Shown here: positions 1 through 7,128 of the stretch, in pieces
How positions within the stretch are numbered: the first letter of the stretch is position 1
Layout of the letters: each line of letters starts with the position of its first letter
DNA from: QHWK01 sp035315685
Lineage (GTDB): Bacteria > Acidobacteriota > Vicinamibacteria > Vicinamibacterales > CAVVIG01
Reading direction: 5' to 3'
NCBI GenBank assembly: GCA_035315685.1
Contig: DATFXR010000653.1
Location: 1-7,589, forward strand
Length of the DNA stretch: 7,589 nucleotides
The notes under the pieces: generated by a model
Seen by the model: the letters and a program-made list of their open reading frames with translations, nothing else
The model's database searches: none
What the model was told of the DNA's origin: nothing
Translations under genes and position numbers: made by a program

Positions 1-980
1 GCGCGCGACACGCGCAACGCCACCAGCAACCCCAGCACGGCGGCAAAGGTTGCGCTCACGATGACCGATCGGATCCACGGCGCGCCCTGTGCCGCCGCCA
101 TCAGCGTGTCGTCGCGCGCCGGACTCACCTGCACCGTCCAGACGAGCGGCCGCGGCGACACCGAGGATCGCAGCGTCACCTGCCGCGGATCGAGGAACAG
201 GATCGGCAACTCGCGCCGGAGCAGGGCGCTGCCGTTCGCCTGGCCGGTGCGCACGACGTAGTTCCCGCGATCGTCGATCAGCGAATAGGTCAATCCCGTG
301 TCGGTGTCGGTCAAGCGCGCCACTTGACGGAGCAGGCCGGCGAAATACTCCTGGCGCGCCCGCTGCAGATTCACCATGAAGCCGAATGCGCTCTCGATCC
401 GCCCGGCTGAACCGGCCGCATACTGCAGGCGGGAGACGATCTGATAGCGCTCGCCGGCGATGTCGAGCTCGCACACCGCGATCACGCGTCCGGCCCGGAT
501 GTCGCGGTCGAGCGCGTCGAGGATGCGGCGGCCGAGCCGCGGCTCGGCGACGATTTCGACCGGATACCGTTCGACCGGGATCGGCGACGTCAGCCACGGC
601 GGCGGCTGATTCGCCCGAATGAAAATGATCGGGTCCTGACCACTCGCCGCGCTCCAGCCGAAGAAGCTCTCCGGATACGGATATCTCGCGAAGGCGCCGG
701 CGACGAGCGCTCGCGCTTCATAGGGACGCGTGAACGAGCGCGCGTCCCAGTCGCGACTGGACAGCACGGTGGTCTGCACGCCGCCCATATCGCGCGAGAG
801 CGCCGTCATCAGCACTTCGATGCTGTCCTTCGCGCGGCGCGCGACGAGCAGGCTCGAACTGTTCTGCCATTCCTGCGTCGCCCGGTATCCCAGCCACGCT
901 TCCGCCAGCAGCCCGGCGCACACGACGAGCACGCCGAGGGCGAAGACCGGCGTGCTGATCATCCGGCGCAGCCGGCTCAT
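1..980 (-). CDS. Membrane sensor protein, N-terminal part (probable sensor histidine kinase), cut by window edge
   Basis: Not in any family I can name with certainty. The 326 visible residues show a short basic N-terminus (MSRLRR), a transmembrane helix at about 10-30, a roughly 270-residue extracytoplasmic region, and a second transmembrane helix at about 303-323, after which the window ends. This is the layout of a two-helix membrane sensor, so the missing part should hold the cytoplasmic output domain. I infer a histidine kinase from the layout and context; a diguanylate cyclase or chemoreceptor is not excluded. The extracytoplasmic region has an Arg/Tyr/Pro-rich patch (RYPYPESFFGW, about 99-109) and a stretch at about 231-245 (TYSLIDDRGNYVVRT) that reads like a PAS/Cache-type sensor strand. 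The ATG overlaps the stop of the TAXI gene as ATGA, which fixes the start and implies translational coupling. The bound signal may be presented by the partner binding protein. Confidence 0.8.
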   Translation of the reverse strand, partial: MSRLRRMISTPVFALGVLVVCAGLLAEAWLGYRATQEWQNSSSLLVARRAKDSIEVLMTALSRDMGGVQTTVLSSRDWDARSFTRPYEARALVAGAFARYPYPESFFGWSAASGQDPIIFIRANQPPPWLTSPIPVERYPVEIVAEPRLGRRILDALDRDIRAGRVIAVCELDIAGERYQIVSRLQYAAGSAGRIESAFGFMVNLQRARQEYFAGLLRQVARLTDTDTGLTYSLIDDRGNYVVRTGQANGSALLRRELPILFLDPRQVTLRSSVSPRPLVWTVQVSPARDDTLMAAAQGAPWIRSVIVSATFAAVLGLLVALRVSR

Positions 981-1981
981 CGCGCCAGCTCGCTTTCGCG
1001 GTAGAAGAGCGCGGCGCCCGGATGCAGCGGGACCGGCGCGGCCGGCGCTCGATCGAGGTCTACTGACTGCAGCGCGTCGAACTGTGCGGCCAGATCCGGA
1101 AGGATGCGGAAGAACGCCGCCGTGACCGAGCGGACGATCTCGTCGTCGAGCTGCCGCCGGCACACCAGCAGCGTGTCGACGGCGACGGTGAGAACCGGCG
1201 TCCGTTGGCGCGGATAGGTGAGGCTCGGGATCACGCTTCGTCGAAAGAACGGGTACTCGGTGAGCAGCTCGTCGATGGCGTTGCCGGAGATGTCCACCAG
1301 GCGAGCGCCGGTATCGGTGGCGAGGCGGATCGACTCGACCGGATCCGACGACACGATGAAGGCCGCGTCGACCCGGCCGCGCAACAGGGCGTCGACGGAG
1401 TCCTCGAACGACAGCGCCTGGACCAGCTCGGGCCCGGGCGTCACCTTGAAAAAGCGCAGCAGCGTTTCGGACGTGAACGCCGTGCCGGTGCCCGGCGCAC
1501 CGGCCGCAATGCGCAGTCCCTTGAGATCCGCAATCGAGTGGATCGGCGTGGCGGCCCGCACCAGCACGTGGACCGACGCCGGGTGCAGGACGGCAATCGC
1601 GCGCGCGGCGTCGCGCCGCTCGCCGCCGCGGAGTTCGTCGATGTAGACGCGGTACGCGCCGTCCGAATACGCCAGCCCGATGTCGGCGGTTCCCGTCTGG
1701 ATGTGCTCGAGGTTCGTGTTCGAACCGGGCGTGTCGATCGGAACGAACTCGATCGACGGCAACTGGGCGCTCAGCCCTTTGAGGATCGCTGCGCTCAGCG
1801 GACGAAAGCTGGCGCCGGGAAGGCCGGTCGCCATGCGAACCGTCGGCCGCGTCGAGGCGGCGCGGGCCGGCGCCTGACGACAGGCGTCCCCCAGCACCCC
1901 GGCCGCGAGGCAGCACGCGGTTGCTGCGCCGAGCGCGCAGCGGCGGAGATCCGGCGGATCGAGACCGAGAAACAGCTGCAT
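977..1981 (-). CDS. TAXI-family periplasmic solute-binding protein
   Basis: A 334-residue protein of the TAXI (TRAP-associated extracytoplasmic immunogenic) family, which binds small carboxylates or amino acids outside the membrane. Family landmarks are the opening strand and loop VRMATGLPGASFRPL (48-62), GSNTNLEHIQTGTADIGLAYSD (86-107), RAIAVLHPASVHVLVRA (127-143), ADLKGLRIAAGAPGTGTAFT (151-170) and the C-terminal PLHPGAALFYRE (318-329). The N-terminus is a signal peptide with hydrophobic core at about 15-31. Cleavage may follow ARA (39-41), or Cys34 may be lipidated, although GDAC is a poor lipobox. A start 132 bp upstream (2113) is open, but it adds a basic non-homologous stretch and would put the TTGACA box inside the gene, so I chose the ATG at 1981. 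No TRAP membrane subunit lies beside it; the next gene is a sensor with 4-bp overlap, which suggests a sensing rather than transport role. Confidence 0.9.
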   Translation of the reverse strand: MQLFLGLDPPDLRRCALGAATACCLAAGVLGDACRQAPARAASTRPTVRMATGLPGASFRPLSAAILKGLSAQLPSIEFVPIDTPGSNTNLEHIQTGTADIGLAYSDGAYRVYIDELRGGERRDAARAIAVLHPASVHVLVRAATPIHSIADLKGLRIAAGAPGTGTAFTSETLLRFFKVTPGPELVQALSFEDSVDALLRGRVDAAFIVSSDPVESIRLATDTGARLVDISGNAIDELLTEYPFFRRSVIPSLTYPRQRTPVLTVAVDTLLVCRRQLDDEIVRSVTAAFFRILPDLAAQFDALQSVDLDRAPAAPVPLHPGAALFYRESELAR

Positions 1982-2001
1982 CAGTGGCCCGAGATCGACG
2001 A

Positions 2002-2032
2002 GATATCTGACATGCGGCGTCAGCGGTGTCAA
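2002..2032 (-). promoter_or_regulatory. Candidate promoter of the TAXI-sensor operon
   Basis: On the minus strand a perfect TTGACA lies at 2032-2027, followed 19 bases later by GATATC (2007-2002), a weak -10 match (3 of 6). Transcription would begin near 1995, about 14 bases before the ATG at 1981. The -35 is convincing by eye. The -10 and the long spacer are not, so the promoter may need an activator. Confidence 0.4.
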
Positions 2033-2065
2033 CCCGGTGTGTACGCCGGCGAACGAGCGCGACAA

Positions 2066-2087
2066 GTTGCGACACGCGTGGCGCAAC
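2066..2087. promoter_or_regulatory. 22-bp imperfect palindrome, candidate operator between divergent genes
   Basis: Arms GTTGCG (2066-2071) and CGCAAC (2082-2087) are exact reverse complements around the self-complementary core CACGCGTG (2073-2080). Only the pair 2072/2081 (A and G) breaks symmetry, so 20 of 22 positions are symmetric. The site covers the place where the -35 of dctA should be, and it lies about 80 bp upstream of the inferred start of the opposite operon. It could therefore serve a repressor of dctA, an activator of either gene, or both. The regulator is not in the window. Confidence 0.5.
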
Positions 2088-2095
2088 CGGACGGC

Positions 2096-2101
2096 TATAC
2101 T
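2096..2101 (+). promoter_or_regulatory. TATACT, candidate -10 box of dctA
   Basis: TATACT matches the sigma-70 -10 consensus at 5 of 6 positions and stands out in GC-rich DNA. It ends 14 bases before the dctA ATG, so the leader would be only about 8 bases, and no Shine-Dalgarno sequence is visible. The usual -35 place (about 2073-2078) reads CACGCG, not TTGACA, and is occupied by the palindrome. The nearest TTG hexamer is 23 bases away. An activator-dependent promoter fits. Confidence 0.4.
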
Positions 2102-2115
2102 TCGCCCTCGCATCG

Positions 2116-3462
<1,347 letters not shown>

Positions 3463-3501
3463 TTCGGTACTGCCCGTACTCAGCCGGACTCGCGCGTGAG
3501 G

Positions 3502-3527
3502 AGCAACCGCAGAGCGCGCGGAGAACG
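3502..3527 (+). repeat. Dispersed repeat, copy A
   Basis: The 26-base core begins AGCAACCGCAGAG and begins 39 bases past the dctA stop, in the same sense as dctA. It matches copy B at 23 of 26 positions and copy C at 24 of 26. It is built from degenerate CGCAGAG-like units. No open frame explains the conservation. Confidence 0.8.
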
Positions 3528-3541
3528 CGGATTTTGTTCTT
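3517..3541 (+). terminator. Weak intrinsic-terminator-like hairpin after dctA
   Basis: CGCG (3517-3520), a GAGAA loop and CGCG (3526-3529) form a 4-bp stem, followed after two bases by TTTTGTTCTT. The stem is short for a factor-independent terminator, so it may only assist termination. It lies within and just after repeat copy A. Confidence 0.3.
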
Positions 3542-3595
3542 CTCTGTCGGGCTGGGGCGGTAGTGTCCGGCTCTCTGAGCGCGTTTCGACTGAAC

Positions 3596-3627
3596 GTAGC
3601 GCTTCCACAGTAAAGCCTTCGCGCTAC
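3596..3627. repeat. Inverted repeat, 7-bp stem with 18-base loop
   Basis: GTAGCGC (3596-3602) is exactly complementary to GCGCTAC (3621-3627). No T-tract follows on either strand. It sits midway between the two dispersed-repeat copies and could be part of a bidirectional 3'-end structure or the centre of a small repeat element. Confidence 0.4.
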
Positions 3628-3649
3628 CTCGAGGGACATGCGCACGGAG

Positions 3650-3677
3650 AAAACGAAAAACTCTGCGTTCTCTACGC
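3650..3677 (-). terminator. Weak intrinsic-terminator-like hairpin after the fused SpeE-like gene
   Basis: On the minus strand GCGT, an AGAGA loop and ACGC (3677-3665) form a 4-bp stem. Four bases later comes TTTTTCGTTTT (3660-3650). This mirrors the arrangement after dctA on the other strand and comes from repeat copy B. The stem is short and the T-tract is offset, so activity is uncertain. Confidence 0.3.
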
Positions 3678-3691
3678 TCTCTGCGGTTGCT
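3666..3691 (-). repeat. Dispersed repeat, copy B
   Basis: Read on the minus strand it begins AGCAACCGCAGAG, 11 bases past the stop of the fused membrane/SpeE-like gene and in the same sense as that gene. It matches copies A and C at 23 of 26 positions each. It is inverted relative to copy A and direct relative to copy C, so B and C bracket the whole gene. Confidence 0.8.
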
Positions 3692-3702
3692 TTCCCGCGC
3701 GA

Positions 3703-6700
3703 TCAGTGTGAGGCGAGTGCCGCGCGTGCGTCCTGCAGTCCCTGGCGGGCGGCGGCCGATGTGCGATCGAGCGCAAGCGCGATCGCAAAGCGATCGGCCG
3801 CGGCGACCGGATCGCCGGAATTCAGTTCGAGGACTCCGAGGTTCACGTAGGTCTCCGCATCGCGGGGGTTGAGCGCCAGCGCGGCCTCGAATGCGCGGCG
3901 CGCGCACGCACGATCGCCTGACGTGGCGCACGCGACGCCGAGCAGGTTCTGGCCGCGCGCATCGTCAGGATGCGCGGCGACGAACTGCCGGCTCTCGGCG
4001 ATCGCCTGATCGACGCTGCCGTTCAGAAACAGCGCTTGCGCGCGATAGACACGCGCGCGCGCGAGGCCGGGAAACTGCGCGAGCAGCGCGTCGGCGATCG
4101 GCGCCAGCCGCCTGCCGTCGCCAGCATCGGCACACACCGCCGCCAGCTGCAGCGGGGCGCGTTCGTCCCGCGGCGCGAGACGGATGGCCTCGTTCGCGAG
4201 CGACGCCGCCCGCTCCAGATCGCCGGTCGCCGCGAGAAGTCGCGACAGTTCGATGCGGACGTTCGCGTTCGCGGCGTCGGACCGCGCCTGCGCTTCGAGC
4301 CACTCGCGTGCGTCGTTGGGCCGCCGCGCGCCGGAGGCGGAGTCCGACAGGCCGGCGAGCGCCTCGGCATTGGAAGGATTCGCCGTCAGCGCGCGAAGAT
4401 ACCGGTCATATGCCGCGTTGTAGGCGTCCGCCTTCATCTCCATGGCACCCGCCGCCGTCCACGCCTCGTCTGTCGCGTCGTGCCACGCGGCGCGCGCCGC
4501 CGCGAACGGCGGGCCGTGGGCCGCCAGCGCGCGGATCTCGACTGCGTTGTCTTCGTCCGAGCGCCCGTAGATCGCACGCGGACCCGAGAACTCCAGCGCC
4601 ATCCGATCGTCGGTCTGCATCACCGCGCCGTCGGAATAGCTGCGCATCTCCGACGGTCCGCCGACGAGCAGCGACGTCAGCAGGAACGGCAGGTACTGCT
4701 CGCGAACTGCGACATCACGCAGCACCGACACCGTGGTGCCCTGCCGCGAGCGCGCGGACAGCAGATTGAGGTGAGCCTCGATCGACGGGCCGGTGGTGCC
4801 AATCAGCAGCAGATCGCCGTCGCCGACCAGCCACATCGTCGATTGTGGAAATACTGACGTGAACGTGCCCACGATCGACTTCAGGTCGCGGCTGCTGATG
4901 TCGTAGGTATGCGCCCACTGGCAGATGATGCCGTCCGGCTGAAGGCGGTCACGTGCCGTCTCGAAGAACTCCCGCGTGAACAACGACGCAATCCCAGCCA
5001 TCCACGGATTCGACGGCTCCGAAACAATCACGTCGTAGCGCCGCGTGGTGAACGACAGGTGCGAGCGTCCGTCGCCGACGACGAGCCTGACGCCGGCGCT
5101 GCGGAGCACGTCGCCGTTTTCCCGGCGGAAGTAGTCGGAGGCGGTGACGACTTCGGGTGAGATCTCCACGACGTCGACCGCCCTCGTCGTGCCGGGCGCG
5201 AGCGCGGACGCCGCGGTCACTCCGCTGCCGAGCCCGAGCACGAGGACGCGCTCGGCATGCGGGTGCAGCAGGACCGGCAACAGGCCGAGCAGCCGCTGCG
5301 TCAGCATGTCGCCCATGTTCGACGCATCGACCTTCCCGTTGATCACGAGCGAGCGCTGTCCCGCCAGTTCACGGACGCTGACCGTGGCAGCGGATCCATC
5401 TTCGAGGTACAGCAGCTTCCATGTCTGCAGATCGTTCGCGAGGTCGGCGACGCCGATATACGGCGCGTACTTGTACGCGCCTCCGGCGAGCACTTGAGGG
5501 CTCCATGCCGGCAGAACAGTCAGGACGATCGTCGCCGCCGCGACGATCGGCGCGCGCCACCGCCACGCGCGCGTGGCACGCGCTTTATCGCGGCCGTCAG
5601 CCACCCATACCGCGGCAGCTGAAACCAGGCCCAGCGCGGCGGTCGTGCGCAGGCTGTCGTGCAGCCCGAGGCGCGGCAGCAGGAGAAAACCGCCGGCAAG
5701 CGAGCCCGCCACGGCACCGATGGTGTTCGCGACGAAGATGCGTGCGCTCACTCCACCGACGTCGTCGCGCGGCGTCGCCGCCGTGGCAAGCGCGAGCGGA
5801 AAGGCAGCGCCGAGCGCGAGCGTCATCGGCAGCAGCAGCAGCACCGTACCGATCGCCTGGCGCGTCACGATCGCTCCGAAGGCGGCGTCCGGCGCCGCCA
5901 CCTGTCCCGCGACGACGAGCGGCAGCCGTGATGCGGCATACCAGCCTGCGGTCGCGGCACCGACGGCCGCGAGCGCGAGCATCGCCCCGAGCCACTCGAC
6001 GGGCCGCAGCACCCGGGGCAGCATCCGGGCCGCGATTGCCGAACCAATCGCAAGACCGACGATGAACGAGGCGACGACGATGGCGAAGGCGTAGGTCGTC
6101 GGACCGATGATGAGCGCCGCAAGCCGTGTCCAGATCACTTCGTAGACGAGCGCGCAGAAGCCGGACGCCGCAGCGGCGGCGGCGGCGAGCTGCGGCGCCG
6201 CTTGCGGAAGTGCGGGCACTGACGCGCGCGCGACGTCGCGACGGACCGCCGTCTTTTTCGCGCCGCTCGCCCGGCTCGACTTCGCCGGAACCGCCGCGGC
6301 ATCGATTGCGAACACCGAACCGTTCGCCGCGAGCCAGCGCGCGCCGGCTGCGGCGAGCAGATTCAGCGCGATCCCGAGCCACGTCGTCGCGCGAACGCCG
6401 ATCGCTGGGATGAGCACGAATCCGGTCGCGAGGGAGCCAACGGCAGCGCCGGCGGTGTTGACAGCGTAGAGGCGGCCCGCGTCCGCAGGGCCGCCGGCGT
6501 AGGCCGCGACGGCAATCGGAAACGTCGCGCCCATCGCGGTCGCAGGAATGCCGACCAGCAGCAGCGCGAGCGCGGCGCGCATCACGCCGAATCGCAGCGA
6601 CGCCTGCCCGTCGGCATACGCCCAGGCGAGCGCGGGAGCGCCAGCTGACAGCAGGAGCGGCAGCGCAAACGCCGCCAGCGCGACGACCACTTCGAGCGTC

Positions 6701-6936
6701 GCGTAGGCGGTCAGCGCGCGCACGTGCTTGTCCGCGCCGGTCCAGCGCGCCTGCACGCGCCCGCCGGCCCAGGATCCGAGCGCCAGACCGGCCATGATCG
6801 CAGCGAGCGCAGTGCTCGCGGCGGCGACCGTCTGTCCCATCAGCAGCGTCAGCAGCCGCGTCCACGCGATCTCGTAGAGGAGTGCCGCGGCGCCCGATGC
6901 CGCATAGAGGAGGAGGAACAGCCGCCGGCCGCGCAC
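3703..6936 (-). CDS. Fused multi-pass membrane / spermidine-synthase-like / TPR protein
   Basis: With start GTG 6936 it has 1077 residues. (1) Duplicated membrane module: half one about 4-200 and half two about 247-440, sharing YE-[IV]-x-WTRL (21 and 265), GATFP/GAAFP (136, 376) and NT-x-GA-x-x-GSL (160, 404); one more helix at about 462-478. (2) Spermidine-synthase-like Rossmann domain at about 506-716, with nucleotide motif GLGSG (568-572), acidic Glu591 and GDGR (621-624). (3) TPR region at about 836-1071. The enzyme part lacks the family's YHE substrate motif (region reads NMGDMLTQRLLG), and the catalytic aspartate region reads SEPSNPW (639-645), so true polyamine synthesis is doubtful; the substrate is unknown. 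Likely an inner-membrane protein; the side on which the TPRs lie is unclear. The frame stays open to another GTG at 7023, adding a Pro-rich stretch encoded by a 9-bp tandem repeat. I prefer 6936 because the protein then begins MRGRRLFLLLYA, just before the first helix. Confidence 0.85.
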   Translation of the reverse strand: MRGRRLFLLLYAASGAAALLYEIAWTRLLTLLMGQTVAAASTALAAIMAGLALGSWAGGRVQARWTGADKHVRALTAYATLEVVVALAAFALPLLLSAGAPALAWAYADGQASLRFGVMRAALALLLVGIPATAMGATFPIAVAAYAGGPADAGRLYAVNTAGAAVGSLATGFVLIPAIGVRATTWLGIALNLLAAAGARWLAANGSVFAIDAAAVPAKSSRASGAKKTAVRRDVARASVPALPQAAPQLAAAAAAASGFCALVYEVIWTRLAALIIGPTTYAFAIVVASFIVGLAIGSAIAARMLPRVLRPVEWLGAMLALAAVGAATAGWYAASRLPLVVAGQVAAPDAAFGAIVTRQAIGTVLLLLPMTLALGAAFPLALATAATPRDDVGGVSARIFVANTIGAVAGSLAGGFLLLPRLGLHDSLRTTAALGLVSAAAVWVADGRDKARATRAWRWRAPIVAAATIVLTVLPAWSPQVLAGGAYKYAPYIGVADLANDLQTWKLLYLEDGSAATVSVRELAGQRSLVINGKVDASNMGDMLTQRLLGLLPVLLHPHAERVLVLGLGSGVTAASALAPGTTRAVDVVEISPEVVTASDYFRRENGDVLRSAGVRLVVGDGRSHLSFTTRRYDVIVSEPSNPWMAGIASLFTREFFETARDRLQPDGIICQWAHTYDISSRDLKSIVGTFTSVFPQSTMWLVGDGDLLLIGTTGPSIEAHLNLLSARSRQGTTVSVLRDVAVREQYLPFLLTSLLVGGPSEMRSYSDGAVMQTDDRMALEFSGPRAIYGRSDEDNAVEIRALAAHGPPFAAARAAWHDATDEAWTAAGAMEMKADAYNAAYDRYLRALTANPSNAEALAGLSDSASGARRPNDAREWLEAQARSDAANANVRIELSRLLAATGDLERAASLANEAIRLAPRDERAPLQLAAVCADAGDGRRLAPIADALLAQFPGLARARVYRAQALFLNGSVDQAIAESRQFVAAHPDDARGQNLLGVACATSGDRACARRAFEAALALNPRDAETYVNLGVLELNSGDPVAAADRFAIALALDRTSAAARQGLQDARAALASH

Positions 6937-6967
6937 GCGTAACGATACTTCGAGTGTGGTTGGAGGG

Positions 6968-7016
6968 GGCGGGATGGGCAGGACGGGCGGGACGGGCGGG
7001 ATGGGCAGGATGGGCA
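6968..7016 (+). repeat. G-rich 9-bp tandem repeat (quadruplex-prone)
   Basis: Five 9-bp units of the form GGCRGGAYG run from 6968 to 7012, with a partial GGCA to 7016. G-triplets at 6985, 6989, 6994, 6998 and 7003 are separated by one- or two-base loops, a classic G-quadruplex pattern on the plus strand. On the minus strand the repeat reads as Pro-rich codons (P-[IV]-[LP]) if the GTG at 7023 is used; otherwise it lies in the leader of the fused gene. Confidence 0.85.
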
Positions 7017-7024
7017 ACTGCACG

Positions 7025-7074
7025 GCGCAGAGACATATCTTCTCTCCGCGATCTCTGCGCGCTCTGCGGTTGCT
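7025..7074 (-). repeat. Dispersed repeat, copy C, with 9-bp inverted repeat
   Basis: The core 7074-7049 on the minus strand begins AGCAACCGCAGAG and matches copy A at 24 and copy B at 23 of 26 positions. It starts 54 bases past the TonB-receptor stop, in sense with that gene. It also contains an exact 9-bp inverted repeat, GCGCAGAGA (7025-7033) and TCTCTGCGC (7052-7060), with an 18-base loop. It has no T-tract comparable to copies A and B. Confidence 0.8.
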
Positions 7075-7077
7075 TTC

Positions 7078-7113
7078 CCTTCCTGCGAGTCCTGCCCTTC
7101 CTGCCTTTCCTGC
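7078..7113 (-). repeat. 9-bp tandem repeat, inverted relative to the 6968 array
   Basis: Four units of CCTTCCTGC type on the plus strand (7078, 7087, 7096, 7105; the second reads GAGTCCTGC). Read on the minus strand they are GGCAGGAAR-like, which is the same unit family as the G-rich array at 6968-7016 in the opposite orientation. The segment 7093-7105 is complementary to 7004-7016 at 12 of 13 bases, so the two arrays can pair around copy C. Confidence 0.75.
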
Positions 7114-7128
7114 CTGACTGCCCGACCC

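Larger units (their letters stand above)
3463..3702. other. Gene-free gap between converging dctA and the fused membrane/SpeE-like gene
   Basis: I see no coding sequence here. Short open frames across it translate the dispersed repeat as strings such as LCVLYALCGC, which is typical of non-coding repeat DNA. It contains repeat copies A and B in inverted orientation (138 bases apart), a 7-bp hairpin between them, and weak terminator-like structures for both converging genes. Confidence 0.7.

Noticed and set aside
730..1125. Plus-strand open frames at 61-622 and 730-1125
   Set aside because: They lie opposite the sensor gene, are Arg/Ala/Ser-rich, and have no supporting motif or ribosome-binding site.
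2040..2110. Sigma-54 (-24/-12) promoter for dctA
   Set aside because: dctA of proteobacteria uses one, so I looked for TGGC-N8-TTGC spacing. TTGC occurs at 2067 but without the GG doublet at the required distance, and TGGC at 2080 lacks a downstream TTGC.
3467..3479. GTAC-TGCCC-GTAC hairpin right after dctA as its terminator
   Set aside because: Only 4 bp, AT-containing, with no following T-tract.
3703..6936. Calling this gene speE (spermidine synthase)
   Set aside because: The Rossmann domain is related, but the substrate and catalytic signatures are missing and most of the protein is membrane module and TPRs.
6968..7113. CRISPR array
   Set aside because: The repeat units are 9 bp, contiguous and without spacers; this is a minisatellite.
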